Part shown: one piece after another, positions 10,101 through 20,251 of the stretch
How positions within the stretch are numbered: the first letter of the stretch is position 1
Layout: every line of letters begins with the position of its first letter
Source of the DNA: Prosthecobacter sp.
Lineage (GTDB): Bacteria > Verrucomicrobiota > Verrucomicrobiia > Verrucomicrobiales > Verrucomicrobiaceae
Direction: 5' to 3'
DNA: 64,000 nucleotides
Assembly (NCBI RefSeq): GCF_014879935.1
Contig: NZ_JACSRD010000123.1
Span: forward strand, 124,001 to 188,000
Position numbers and translations under genes: made by a program
Notes under the pieces: model-generated
Databases searched by the model: none
What the model saw: only the letters and a program-made list of their open reading frames with translations
Told to the model about the DNA's origin: nothing

Positions 10101-10955
10101 GCTCGTGTGAGCGGAACGGTCGAAGCCGTGCGCGGACGCATCTTCCAGGAGGTGAATCTGCTGCCAAACGTGACCGGCATGATCCAGCAAGGCGAAAAAC
10201 TCCCGCCGCCACCGCCTTCCACCTCAAAGGTGGATCAGAAACTGGCGCTGCCGCCAATGCTGAAGGACTGGAGCTTCGATTTGAAGGTGAAGACGCGCGA
10301 TCCGGTGGTGATTGCTGGCAATCTGGTGAACGGCGCCGTGTCCGCCGACATCGCTCTCGGTGGAACGGGTGCCGCACCCCGGCTGACGGGTTTCGCAAAC
10401 GTGGATCGCATGGTGCTGAAGCTGCCGTTCAGCCTGTTGAAGATCACCAAGGGCGTCGTGACGATGAATCCGGACAATCCCTTCACGCCAAAGCTGGATG
10501 TGAGGGGTGAGTCGCGTGTGGGCAGCAACGACATCACTCTTTACGTTTACGGCGACGCATCGAATCCGAAGACGCGCTTCACCAGCACTCCACCGCTGTC
10601 GGAGGCGGACATCGTGACGCTGCTCGGCACGGGCATGACCCTGGGTGGCGACAATGCCCAGATGGCCAGCGAGGCGATGACACGCGCGGCCTTCCTCGTG
10701 ATCAGCGAGACCTACCGCAAGATCTTCAACAAGAAGAAGACCGTCAGCGACGAGCCGCCGAAGCTGCACACGACCTTCAATCCCTCCGGCTCCGACCGTG
10801 CCAATGACAGCATGCAGGCGATGTACGAGATCACGCCGAAGGTGCGGTTCATCGGCCGATTCACGCAAACAGGCCGCATGAAGGCGCTGCTGGGCTATGT
10901 GCTGCGCTTCGGCCAGGCGGCGAGGGCGATGGATGATGATGCCAATGACGAATGA
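7149..10955 (+). CDS. TamB-like translocation/assembly module inner membrane component (DUF490/AsmA-like)
   Basis: N-terminal TM anchor, ~1270 aa beta-rich repetitive protein, C-terminal DVRGESRVGSNDITLYVYGDASNPKTRFTSTPPLSEADIVTLLGTG typical of TamB; followed by a BamA/TamA-like gene. Confidence 0.85.
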   Translation: MSVFRNDPTRPRRWLTWLKRLLLAGFALLLLAVVFHAPLLRWVIGYGGIKGAELAGITLKWRVDGSVLGDLKLSGIDASGSLLEKASIGEIGAEYDAWTLARTGDIDIVKRITLKNVDAVVDLRKLPPATTPAPEPPKKSSNAPPPLVWPKVIDIENVNAVITLAHGGRIIVRGLTLRVGEGMPGVFELAEFKMEPGDVRVADVKAQVQWGERTLTIAGLDLPYGTRLKALAVDLTKFPEDAVKLGVELALGKASVRVDADASGLFAPPLKAKADVKLEKLSSADLAAFKLPADVSFDDANIELHAEGLDHLTVTGDVKASNVRAAGAVLDSVHLPLRVENGRAQIDALKIVRGTNTVQVTAEATLPQDLAQWQKIAWKTHADVAVRDVTQLLTKPPPAKGAVLVSLDAQGLGGTPTQVKGHVGGEKLVFEAYKLPKVDVDFALDGKEATVRLPALALGDGNTITLDASMKMEDAMPVKAAWKVQIDDPVRLMQTVGLPPLDQPVTAKIATTGKTAFLANDVMNLDAEVDLNVTDGKWGDAALPAVAVKATVAKGEAHLNPCRIVVDDRNRIEITAEAKLAAPWSFVANGDIALPQLTSLNALLAALKAPSIESGSVAMKLDVKGDASPWRGEGRVELKANEVKTASMPEAADVDLKTTFDGTTAQIETLRAVLGPWKLITAGKVTDKDAQLTELSLWQKDRQLMTGHAHAPFDLMQTDVPDGSQLDVVLSAKDLPVHEIAAAAGVTDVPPGILNAEVKIGGRLDSADLWVKLGVSELKAPGVPASFKPAAVDVSTALKANRLTFDAKLVQEPLQPLTLTAELPVKLPDLMKNPDLAMNLPVKATLDLPESDLGFVREFAPDVVKSLPAKLRLHATVGGTVKEPLIDSSLDLNAPEVGLMSADMPSVRDVRVKVRTHDRKATIEDISAVLAGGKVRLAGVIDAASPQDPKFDLKVEAREALVMRNPTSSVRANADITCAGTQKAARVSGTVEAVRGRIFQEVNLLPNVTGMIQQGEKLPPPPPSTSKVDQKLALPPMLKDWSFDLKVKTRDPVVIAGNLVNGAVSADIALGGTGAAPRLTGFANVDRMVLKLPFSLLKITKGVVTMNPDNPFTPKLDVRGESRVGSNDITLYVYGDASNPKTRFTSTPPLSEADIVTLLGTGMTLGGDNAQMASEAMTRAAFLVISETYRKIFNKKKTVSDEPPKLHTTFNPSGSDRANDSMQAMYEITPKVRFIGRFTQTGRMKALLGYVLRFGQAARAMDDDANDE

Positions 10956-10992
10956 CGAATGACGAATGACGAATGCAGAATGACGAATGCCA
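10944..10992 (+). repeat. Seven-unit 7-bp repeat array: (AATGACG)x4-AATGCAG-AATGACG-AATGCCA
   Basis: Read directly; spans the tamB-like stop codon and the start of the tamA-like gene. Confidence 0.9.
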
Positions 10993-13031
10993 GCCGGTTG
11001 CGCCGCAACTGGGCGGCGCTGCTGTGCTCCTTGGTGATGGCGGGTGCTTTGGAAGCGCATGAGGTGAGCTTCGGCCAGACGACCGTGCGCGTGGACGGAG
11101 TCGAGGAGTCGCAGTGGGACGACCTGAAGACGATGCTGATGGACCAGCTGACGTTGAATGGCAGCGGCCCTGCCGGTGAGCCACTGGCTGACGATCTGGC
11201 CTTCTTCACGCGGCAGCAGTTCATTCGCGAAGGCTGGCCGGAGGCCGAGGTGATGTGGAAGATGGAGCCCGGTGGCCTGCGGCTGACCGTGAAGCCTGGA
11301 AAGCCTGTGCGAGTGGGCACGGTGACCTTGAAAGGTGAGACGCCGCTGCCAGACGAAGAACTGAAGAAGTACCTGCTGAAGCCGACGCTGGAACGCGAGC
11401 ATGTGGACAAAAAGCTGCCACAATGGGTGGAGGCGGACATCCAGCAGGGCACCAGCCTCGTGCAGCGCCGTCTGCGTGCCGAAGGTTATCTGAATGCGGA
11501 GACGCTGCTGCTGCCAGCACCGTCCACCGGGCCTGACATGCGACGTGATCTGACACTGGAGATCAAAGCAGGGCCAAAGTTTGTCTTCGGCCACACCGTG
11601 ATCACCGGAGCGCCGCCCGAGCTCGACAAGCAGATGCAGGCCCAGATGACCGAGGCGCAAGGAACGCCTTTCAACGAAGCGCGTGTCCAGCAGATCGAGC
11701 AGCGGCTGGAGGCGATCTGTGCGGAACGCGGCTGGCTTTATGCGAAAACGCTGGCGGACTACACGCTCGGCAAGGCAGGCGGGACGGTGGACGTGACTTT
11801 CCGCGTGCAGCCGGGCGAACGTGTGCGCATCGCCAGCGTGACGCCGCATCCGCAGTTCAGCCGGGGCGCCCGGCGGGTGTTGATGGCGAAGTTCAAACCG
11901 CTGACCGGACGGATCTACGACGCGGACGAGGTGGACTTCCTCTTCAAGCGGGCGCTGGACACCGGCATGTTCGCCTTGCTGGACACACGGGTGCTTTCAC
12001 CTCAAGGCGACGCCGCGACCGGTGATCTGCGAGTCACCGGCGAGGAGACGAAACCCGTCACGCTCGGCTTTGAGCTGGGTTTTGACACCTTCCTCGGCGG
12101 ACAAGTGGGCGTGACCTACAAGAACACGAACTGGCGTGACACAGGCAACACGCTGGCAGCGGAGCTGACCTACAGCGTCGCGGGGCCCGTTGGGTTTGTG
12201 AGCGTGACAAATCCTGCGGTCTTCAATTCCCAGCACTCCGCCACGCTGCGTCTCGCGCTGGAGCAGTTCAATCGGTTCGAATACGACCGCATCGGCACGG
12301 CCTTGGGCCTGGATGTGGCACGCCGCGTGGACCAGGCGCTGAGCTACTCGGTTTTCATCGGCACCTCGGCCAACACGGTGAGCTCGAAGATCCTGAACGA
12401 CACACAGACCGGGCCGAGGAACTACTCGCTCATGAGCCTCGGGGCGAATGTGACCCTGGATCGTCGCGACAGCCCCGTCCTGCCGAAGAAAGGCTGGTAT
12501 CTCTCCGGCCGCATCGAAAGCTCCACGGACATCCTCGGCTCCGGCGTGAGCTTCCTGCGAACCGATCTGCGCGGCGCGTGGTATCGGCCGATCACGAAGA
12601 AGTGGCGATTCGCCGCGGGGGGCGAACTGGCGACGATCCAGGGCGCGGCCGCCGAGAAGATCCCCATCGACAGCCGTGTGTTCAACGGCGGCCCGAACAG
12701 CGTGCGTTCCTTCGGCCAGCGCGAGCTCGGACCAGTCACTCCGGGCGGGACACCGCTCGGCGGCACTTCAGCGCTGTTCGCCAGCGCCGAGTTTTCTTAT
12801 GAGATCATGCCGAATTTCGAGATCGCGTTCTTTGGCGACATCGGAAGTCTTTCACGCGCCAACAACTCATCGCCACTGTCCTACTCCTCCGACTTCCGGC
12901 AGGCGATCGGCGCAGGGCTGCGCTACCACCTGCCGTTCGGGCCGATCCGCATCGACTACGGTCACAACCCAAGCCGCCGCACTGGCGAAAGCAGCGGCTT
13001 TCTGCATGTGACCGTCGGATTCGCGTTCTGA
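10980..13031 (+). CDS. BamA/TamA-family outer membrane protein (POTRA + beta barrel)
   Basis: ORF opens at 10959; start at 10980 gives signal peptide MTNASRLRRNWAALLCSLVMAGALEA; POTRA-like repeats, terminal barrel FGPIRIDYGHNPSRR...FLHVTVGFAF. Confidence 0.85.
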   Translation: MTNASRLRRNWAALLCSLVMAGALEAHEVSFGQTTVRVDGVEESQWDDLKTMLMDQLTLNGSGPAGEPLADDLAFFTRQQFIREGWPEAEVMWKMEPGGLRLTVKPGKPVRVGTVTLKGETPLPDEELKKYLLKPTLEREHVDKKLPQWVEADIQQGTSLVQRRLRAEGYLNAETLLLPAPSTGPDMRRDLTLEIKAGPKFVFGHTVITGAPPELDKQMQAQMTEAQGTPFNEARVQQIEQRLEAICAERGWLYAKTLADYTLGKAGGTVDVTFRVQPGERVRIASVTPHPQFSRGARRVLMAKFKPLTGRIYDADEVDFLFKRALDTGMFALLDTRVLSPQGDAATGDLRVTGEETKPVTLGFELGFDTFLGGQVGVTYKNTNWRDTGNTLAAELTYSVAGPVGFVSVTNPAVFNSQHSATLRLALEQFNRFEYDRIGTALGLDVARRVDQALSYSVFIGTSANTVSSKILNDTQTGPRNYSLMSLGANVTLDRRDSPVLPKKGWYLSGRIESSTDILGSGVSFLRTDLRGAWYRPITKKWRFAAGGELATIQGAAAEKIPIDSRVFNGGPNSVRSFGQRELGPVTPGGTPLGGTSALFASAEFSYEIMPNFEIAFFGDIGSLSRANNSSPLSYSSDFRQAIGAGLRYHLPFGPIRIDYGHNPSRRTGESSGFLHVTVGFAF

Positions 13032-13032
13032 G

Positions 13033-13938
13033 TCATCGATTCGTCACCTTGCGGCCAAATCCACCGACGACCGTGTGGTAGCTGCCCCAGAGCACCAGCA
13101 CGCCACCCATCGCCTGCGCAAACGTGAAGCTCTCGGCAAATAGCAGGATGCTGGAAAGCGAGATGACGACCGGAACCAGCATCTGGAAGGCCCCGCCTGC
13201 GGCCACGGACAGGAAACGGAAGCCCTCCGTCATCGCCAGTTGCCCCACGCTGGCGCACAAGGCTGCCGCGGTGAGAAGGCAGACATCCATCGTCTCAAGC
13301 GACTTGAAATGGGACATCGCAAAGGGCAGCGCCAGCAGCACTGCGTAGATGCATTGCGACGAGAAGATCGTGGCGCTGCTTTCCGTGCGCGTGAGCTGAC
13401 GGATCACCACCACCACGGCCGCAGCCAGCACCGCGCCTGTCAGCGCGATCAGCTCATGATGTCCAAACTGCGCGATGGTTCCAGGTGCGATGCCCGTGAG
13501 CAGGCTGAGGCCCGCCATTGCCAGCAGGATTCCCAGCACCTTCACCACGCCGAGTTTCTCATGCAGGACGAAGGCGGCCATGATCGCGGCAAAAATTGTC
13601 CAGGTGTTGCCGATCAGCGTCGCCTTCCCTGCCCCGAGCGGGCCGATGGTGATGTAATACGCTGCCGTGCCCAGCGCACCGAGCACCCCGCGCGAGGCGA
13701 GCAGCCAGCTTTGGAACGAGCGCTTCAACTTCAGCGATCCAGCCGGGGCAAACAGCACAATCGTGAGCAGCAGGCCGACGACCGCGCGAAACGTGAGCGC
13801 CATCCATGGATCGGCGTGACGCACCGAGGCGAGCACTTTCAGCAGCAGCGCATTGCCGGTGAAACAGGTCAGGGAAAGAAACATCCACAGCGTGCCACGC
13901 CGGGGATGATGCTGGAGTTCGGTGGAGGGAGTGCTCAT
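13033..13938 (-). CDS. EamA/DMT-family transporter
   Basis: ~10 hydrophobic segments, two EamA-like halves (LTCFTGNALLLKVLASVRHADPWMALTFRA...). Confidence 0.8.
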   Translation of the reverse strand: MSTPSTELQHHPRRGTLWMFLSLTCFTGNALLLKVLASVRHADPWMALTFRAVVGLLLTIVLFAPAGSLKLKRSFQSWLLASRGVLGALGTAAYYITIGPLGAGKATLIGNTWTIFAAIMAAFVLHEKLGVVKVLGILLAMAGLSLLTGIAPGTIAQFGHHELIALTGAVLAAAVVVVIRQLTRTESSATIFSSQCIYAVLLALPFAMSHFKSLETMDVCLLTAAALCASVGQLAMTEGFRFLSVAAGGAFQMLVPVVISLSSILLFAESFTFAQAMGGVLVLWGSYHTVVGGFGRKVTNR

Positions 13939-14173
13939 GGAGGCGCCGGTTTGAGGGCTGCCTTTGGCATCATGTCTGATGGATCTTTGAAATGATGATC
14001 GCGTCAGCGAGGCTCCTCAAACCGTTGGATTAGGCACGCCAAATGGCACGCACCGCTTTTACAGCGGCCACGAGTGCGATTCGGCTGGCAGGTTTGAGGT
14101 TCATCAGACGGCCGGAGAGTGGCGCGTCCACCCGCTGATGCAAGGTGGAACTTCAGCCGTCACGGACAGGCTC

Positions 14174-14923
14174 TCAATGGGCGGAGCGCCTGGCGAGATA
14201 TTCGCTCGGGGTCATGAAGACGACGTTCTTCGATTTCAGGAAGTCGATGATCTTCGTGAAGCCGGACCAGCGCTCGTCATTCCACTGCTCAGGATGGCCT
14301 TGGAGCACGAGGACGTCTTTTTGCGCGGCGTGCTTCTCGTAGAAGGCGATGAACTTGTCCGCGTCGGGCACGAAGGTCGGATTTTCGAGCGCCATGACGC
14401 GTGGGATGCTCAGGCGTGTGAAGAATTTTGGCTTCGCTGGGCCGTAAAGCCAGATCTTGACCTCGGGCACGCCTTCCATGGCCTCGTCCGTCGCATCCGT
14501 GGTTCCGCTCCAGTGCGGACCGAAGGCCGGGAACGTGAAGCCGAGCTTTTCCTTCGCGAGTCGCTCGCCTTTGGCCAGGATCGCGCGTTGCTCGTCGGCG
14601 GTGCCGTTCTCGAACTCGCCGGTGTCGCTCGCGCCTCGCATCTTGTAGCCATGCATCCAGAGTTCGATGCGCCCGGCGGCCTGCACGTCCTTCAGCCACT
14701 GAAAATACATCGGGTTGTCCTTCTCCAACGACTCGGTGATGACACCGAAGGAGCCTTTGATGTCCTGCGCGATGAGATAATCATGCACCTTCTGCCAGCG
14801 GTCCGACACCGGCTTTGTGCCGACACGCCGCGCGATGACGTCATCGAGCTTCAAGAGGATCACCTGCTGGGCGGGGCAGACAGAAACGGCAAAAAGGCTG
14901 AGAAGGAGAAGCAGACGGAGCAT
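14174..14923 (-). CDS. Secreted polysaccharide-deacetylase-like (DUF2334-type) protein
   Basis: Signal peptide MLRLLLLLSLFAVSVCPAQ; LLKLDDV, IELWMHGYKM, LQGHPEQW motifs suggest NodB/DUF2334-like fold. Confidence 0.5.
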   Translation of the reverse strand: MLRLLLLLSLFAVSVCPAQQVILLKLDDVIARRVGTKPVSDRWQKVHDYLIAQDIKGSFGVITESLEKDNPMYFQWLKDVQAAGRIELWMHGYKMRGASDTGEFENGTADEQRAILAKGERLAKEKLGFTFPAFGPHWSGTTDATDEAMEGVPEVKIWLYGPAKPKFFTRLSIPRVMALENPTFVPDADKFIAFYEKHAAQKDVLVLQGHPEQWNDERWSGFTKIIDFLKSKNVVFMTPSEYLARRSAH

Positions 14924-14969
14924 GCGCTCATTCCATGGACTTCGTGGGAGATGTCAACTCCGGCCGACT

Positions 14970-17294
14970 TCACGGTTCAAGGGGCGACCGCAAAAACGCG
15001 ATGATATTCGCGATTTGCGACGGTTGGAGGGCCTCGCCGAGGCCTGCGGGCATCAGCGAGACATTTCGCACCGTGCGGATGTCGGCGCGTTTGCGCAACA
15101 CGGTGCGTTCGCTGCCGCCGGGGAGCTTCAAGGTGATGCTGGTGGGTGAATCGGAGGCGGTGATGCCGAGCAGGGTCTCGCCGCGATGCGTTTTGGCGTG
15201 GATGGTGTCGTAGCCGGGCCGTGCGGCTTCGCTGGGGAAGAGGATGTCGCGCAGGATGACCTCGGGGGCGCGTTGGAACTCGGCATCGAGATCCGGACCG
15301 ACGGCGAAGCCGATGCCGTGGCTGCGATGGCACGCGGAGCACATGGCGGTGAAGAAGGTTTTGCCTTCGGCGAGGTCGGGTTGCTGCTTCAAGGCTTCCA
15401 AAATGGCCGGGACGCGTTTTTCCCACGCGGCGATTTGAGCGGCGGTGGGCGCTGTGGGCGCGGGCACGTCGGTTTTGGTCGTGAGCGGCTTGGTGTCTTC
15501 GAGACCGAGCTTCAGAATGTCGTGCGCTTTGCCAGTTTGGACGACAGCGAGGCATTCGGTGAGTTCTTGGACGTTTCCGCGAGCGGCGATGATGCCGGCG
15601 AGATTGGCCATGACGGGCTCGCTTTGGCCGGAATCGGCGGCGAGAGCTAAAAGGAGGTCTTTTTCGATCTTGGAGGCTGAACTGGCGATGGCGGCGTCCA
15701 TCCAGCGGAGTTGGCCGTGTTTTCGTGCGAGAGTCAGAAGCGCGTCTTTTTGCGGTCCGAGGCTCAAAGCAAGCTGGAGGGCGAGTTGAGGCTCCCAAGC
15801 GGCTTTGAGGTCGATTTTGGACGTGTCGTCCGTTTCACGAAGTTGGAGCACTTTCGCGTCGGCGGTGCTGAGAGGTGGTTTGGACCACTTTTGCTTTGCT
15901 TCGAGGATCCACACGCGACCGCGATCATGGCCGTTGATGAGGCCGTATTGCTGCTGGAGGTGCCGCGGGATGGCGGAGTAGTCTTCAATGATTTCGCGGT
16001 AGTAATCGACGATGGCGAGATGGCCCTGCGGCGTCTGCGTGAGTGCGATGGGATGGAACCACGCATCGCGCGAGGCGAGGAATTCGCGCTGCTCCTCGCC
16101 CTTCACACGCTGGAGTCGCAGGCGTGTGCCATCGCGCACGATGTCGGCGCGGTGGATGAGGTTTTGCGCGGGTTCGCAGACGAAATACTGGCCGCGCCAG
16201 ACGATGGGTGAGCACGCGCTGGTGAAGTAGCCGGACGCGGCGGCATCGCTGAGGCTTATTTTGCGGTAGAAGGCGAAGTATTCGGCATGCTGCTCCCGCT
16301 TCGTGCGCCACGGATGCGGCGCGGCGATGGGATAGACGCGTGTGTCGTCGCTGGCCGGTGCATCGAGCACCGGCGCGGCGGCATCGGGATTCCGCGTGAG
16401 GTAACGCCACGGCATGGGCGTGACGTAGAGGCCGGGATGCGTGGTGGTGGCGGTGAAGCGCTCGCCGCTGTCAGTGAAGGCCATGCCGGTGGTCTTCGTG
16501 CTGCCGCTGACAGGCTCAATGGCGCTGCCGTCGGCACGAATGCGGAAGTCGGTGGGCGGCAGATCGACAGGCTTTTTCAAATGCGGGCCGGTGATGGTGC
16601 CGGTGGCGTTGCCACGGCCGAAATACAGCCAGCCATCGGGTCCCCGAGTCGGTGAATTGATGCGACGCTCGAGAATCGGCGAGCCGAAGCCGGTGAAGAG
16701 CTGCTCATTCACATCCGCTTTGTCGTCGCCATCGCTGTCTTTGAGGAAAACGATGTGCGGTGAGCACGCCACGATGATGCCGCCATTAGCAGCGGCGATG
16801 CCGTGACAGGGTGGTAGTCGATCTGCCCACAGGATGGCTTGGTCCATGACGCCGTCGCCATCGGTATCGCGCAGCAGTTTCACGGTGCCGTAGGTTTCGG
16901 CCTCGGCTTTCTTCTTGGCTTCCTCGCTGGCCTGGATGCGGCGCACTTCGAGGTCGAGCCGGCCGGTTTTGTTCAGCTCGTCGATGTCATACTGGCCTTC
17001 GAGATTGTAGCCGTGCAGTTCGCAGACAAAGCAGCGGCCTTTTTCATCCCAGCAGATGCCGGAGGGCTCGGTGATGAGCGGTTCGCTGGCGAGGAGTCGG
17101 ATCGAGTAGCCTTCCGGCACGGCGAATTGCTTCACACTTTCCGCAGGCGGCAGCGGCTTCGGTGCATCGTCGGGACGCGGGATCTCACCAAGCACCGTCC
17201 CACCAACCACCGCAAGCATGGCCGGACAAAACAGGGCCAGGGATCGCAGCGCCCGTCTTTCTTCCGGCAAAGCTGGCATTCGGAGCGTATTCAT
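14970..17294 (-). CDS. PVC-type heme-binding CxxCH protein / membrane-bound dehydrogenase-like with cytochrome c domain
   Basis: FAVPEGYSIRLLASEPLITEPSGICWDEKGRCFVCELHGYN, FFTAMCSACHRSHGIGFAVGPDLD (CxxCH). Confidence 0.85.
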   Translation of the reverse strand: MNTLRMPALPEERRALRSLALFCPAMLAVVGGTVLGEIPRPDDAPKPLPPAESVKQFAVPEGYSIRLLASEPLITEPSGICWDEKGRCFVCELHGYNLEGQYDIDELNKTGRLDLEVRRIQASEEAKKKAEAETYGTVKLLRDTDGDGVMDQAILWADRLPPCHGIAAANGGIIVACSPHIVFLKDSDGDDKADVNEQLFTGFGSPILERRINSPTRGPDGWLYFGRGNATGTITGPHLKKPVDLPPTDFRIRADGSAIEPVSGSTKTTGMAFTDSGERFTATTTHPGLYVTPMPWRYLTRNPDAAAPVLDAPASDDTRVYPIAAPHPWRTKREQHAEYFAFYRKISLSDAAASGYFTSACSPIVWRGQYFVCEPAQNLIHRADIVRDGTRLRLQRVKGEEQREFLASRDAWFHPIALTQTPQGHLAIVDYYREIIEDYSAIPRHLQQQYGLINGHDRGRVWILEAKQKWSKPPLSTADAKVLQLRETDDTSKIDLKAAWEPQLALQLALSLGPQKDALLTLARKHGQLRWMDAAIASSASKIEKDLLLALAADSGQSEPVMANLAGIIAARGNVQELTECLAVVQTGKAHDILKLGLEDTKPLTTKTDVPAPTAPTAAQIAAWEKRVPAILEALKQQPDLAEGKTFFTAMCSACHRSHGIGFAVGPDLDAEFQRAPEVILRDILFPSEAARPGYDTIHAKTHRGETLLGITASDSPTSITLKLPGGSERTVLRKRADIRTVRNVSLMPAGLGEALQPSQIANIIAFLRSPLEP

Positions 17295-17386
17295 TCCACC
17301 AATACAGCCCGTCCGCGCCAAATCTCCCGGATTCCTGCCCGCGAGATGGGGCGCCTGGACGACGTTGTAGTCAGCGCCACCAGCCT

Positions 17387-18514
17387 ATGACTGCCGTCTT
17401 TCCAAAGGAGACCCATGCGGGAGAATCGCGCGCAGCGGCGGTCCCCGAGCAGGTGGCCAAGCTGAAGGCGCTGGGATTGGAAATCGAGGTGGAAGCGGGT
17501 GTGGGTGCCTCCTGCGGACACACGGACGACGATTACGCGAACGCAGGGGCGACCGTGCGCAGCGATCGCGCGGCGATGATTCAAGGCGGGGACATCGTCG
17601 CACGGGTGCGCAAACCCTCGGGCGACGACGTGGCGCAGATGCGCGATGGCACGGTGTGCATCGCGTTGCTCGATCCGTTCCAATCACCGGACCTCATCAA
17701 GGTGCTGGCCCAGCGGGGGGTGACCGCGATCAGCCTGGAGATGATTCCCCGCAGCACTCGGGCGCAGAAAATGGACGTGCTGTCGTCACAGGCGAGTCTG
17801 GCAGGCTACGCGGCCGTGATCACCGCAGCTGCGCAGACGGGGAAGATTTTTCCGATGATGATGACGCCTGCGGGCACGATCAAACCGGTGAAAGTCTTCA
17901 TCATCGGCGCTGGCGTGGCCGGTTTGCAGGCCATCGCGACGGCAAAACGCCTCGGCGCGAAGGTGGATGCCTTTGACACGCGCCCGGCGGTCGAGGAGCA
18001 GGTCAGATCGCTCGGCGCGAAGTTTGTGAGGATCGAAGTCGGTGAAACCGGGCAGACCGAAGGCGGCTACGCGAAAGCGCTTACTGACGAGCAGCTCAAG
18101 CTCCAGCGCGAGGGCATGACGCGTGTGTGCGCGGAGTCGGACATTGTCATCACCGCAGCGCAGGTCTTTGGACGACGCGCGCCGATTTTGCTCACAAAGG
18201 AGATGCTCGACGCGATGAAACCGGGCAGCGTCGTCGTCGATCTCGCCGTGGAAAGCGGTGGGAATGTGGAGGGCGTGGTGGCGGATCAAATCACCGGCCG
18301 CAAGGGCGTGAAGATCGTCGGCACGGCCAATCTGCCAGGCACGGTGCCGGTGCATGCCAGCCAGATGTTTTCCTCGAACATCACCGCACTGATCACGGAA
18401 TTCTGGGACAAGGAGTCGAGGACGCTGAAGCTGAACCTCGACGACGACATCCTGAAAAGCTGCGTCGTGACGCACGGCGGGCGCATCGTGAACGAAAAAC
18501 TCGCCGCCACCTGA
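17387..18514 (+). CDS. pntAA: NAD(P) transhydrogenase subunit alpha part 1
   Basis: MTAVFPKETHAGESRAAAVPEQVAKLKALG..., GAGVAGLQAIATAKRLGA; followed by pntAB and pntB. Confidence 0.9.
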   Translation: MTAVFPKETHAGESRAAAVPEQVAKLKALGLEIEVEAGVGASCGHTDDDYANAGATVRSDRAAMIQGGDIVARVRKPSGDDVAQMRDGTVCIALLDPFQSPDLIKVLAQRGVTAISLEMIPRSTRAQKMDVLSSQASLAGYAAVITAAAQTGKIFPMMMTPAGTIKPVKVFIIGAGVAGLQAIATAKRLGAKVDAFDTRPAVEEQVRSLGAKFVRIEVGETGQTEGGYAKALTDEQLKLQREGMTRVCAESDIVITAAQVFGRRAPILLTKEMLDAMKPGSVVVDLAVESGGNVEGVVADQITGRKGVKIVGTANLPGTVPVHASQMFSSNITALITEFWDKESRTLKLNLDDDILKSCVVTHGGRIVNEKLAAT

Positions 18515-18521
18515 TCCCGTC

Positions 18522-18803
18522 ATGCCCGCTGAAATGCTCGTGTTCTTCATTTTTGTGCTGTCGATCTTCCTCGGCTTCGAATTGATCTCCAAAGTGCCCT
18601 CGATGCTGCACACGCCGCTGATGTCCGGCACGAACGCGATCCACGGCATCATCCTGATCGGCGGCATGATGGCGCTGGCAGGCGCGGAGGGATTCATCCA
18701 GCACGTCGCGGGTTTTCTGGCCGTGGTGCTCGGCGCGGCCAACGTTTTCGGCGGCTTCATGGTCACCGACCGCATGCTGCAGATGTTCAAACGGAAGAAA
18801 TGA
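18522..18803 (+). CDS. pntAB: NAD(P) transhydrogenase subunit alpha part 2 (membrane)
   Basis: 93 aa, 3 TM, FLGFELISKVPSMLHTPLMSGTNAIHGI. Confidence 0.9.
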   Translation: MPAEMLVFFIFVLSIFLGFELISKVPSMLHTPLMSGTNAIHGIILIGGMMALAGAEGFIQHVAGFLAVVLGAANVFGGFMVTDRMLQMFKRKK

Positions 18804-18819
18804 GACGCCTGCCGCCGCC

Positions 18820-20211
<1,392 letters not shown>

Positions 20212-20251
20212 TCAGTTAGAGCCATCCCATAGCCTCCGTATTGGCTGCCTG

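Noticed and set aside
10944-10992. CRISPR-like array of short repeats
   Set aside because: 7-bp direct tandem units without spacers; not CRISPR.
14015-14099. Possible tRNA (cloverleaf-like)
   Set aside because: No T-arm GTTCRANNC, no consistent 7-bp acceptor plus 5-bp anticodon stem with purine at position 37, no CCA; kept only as a generic structured element.
16287-16655. Plus-strand ORF inside the PVC cytochrome gene
   Set aside because: Antisense to the conserved coding sequence; no motif support.
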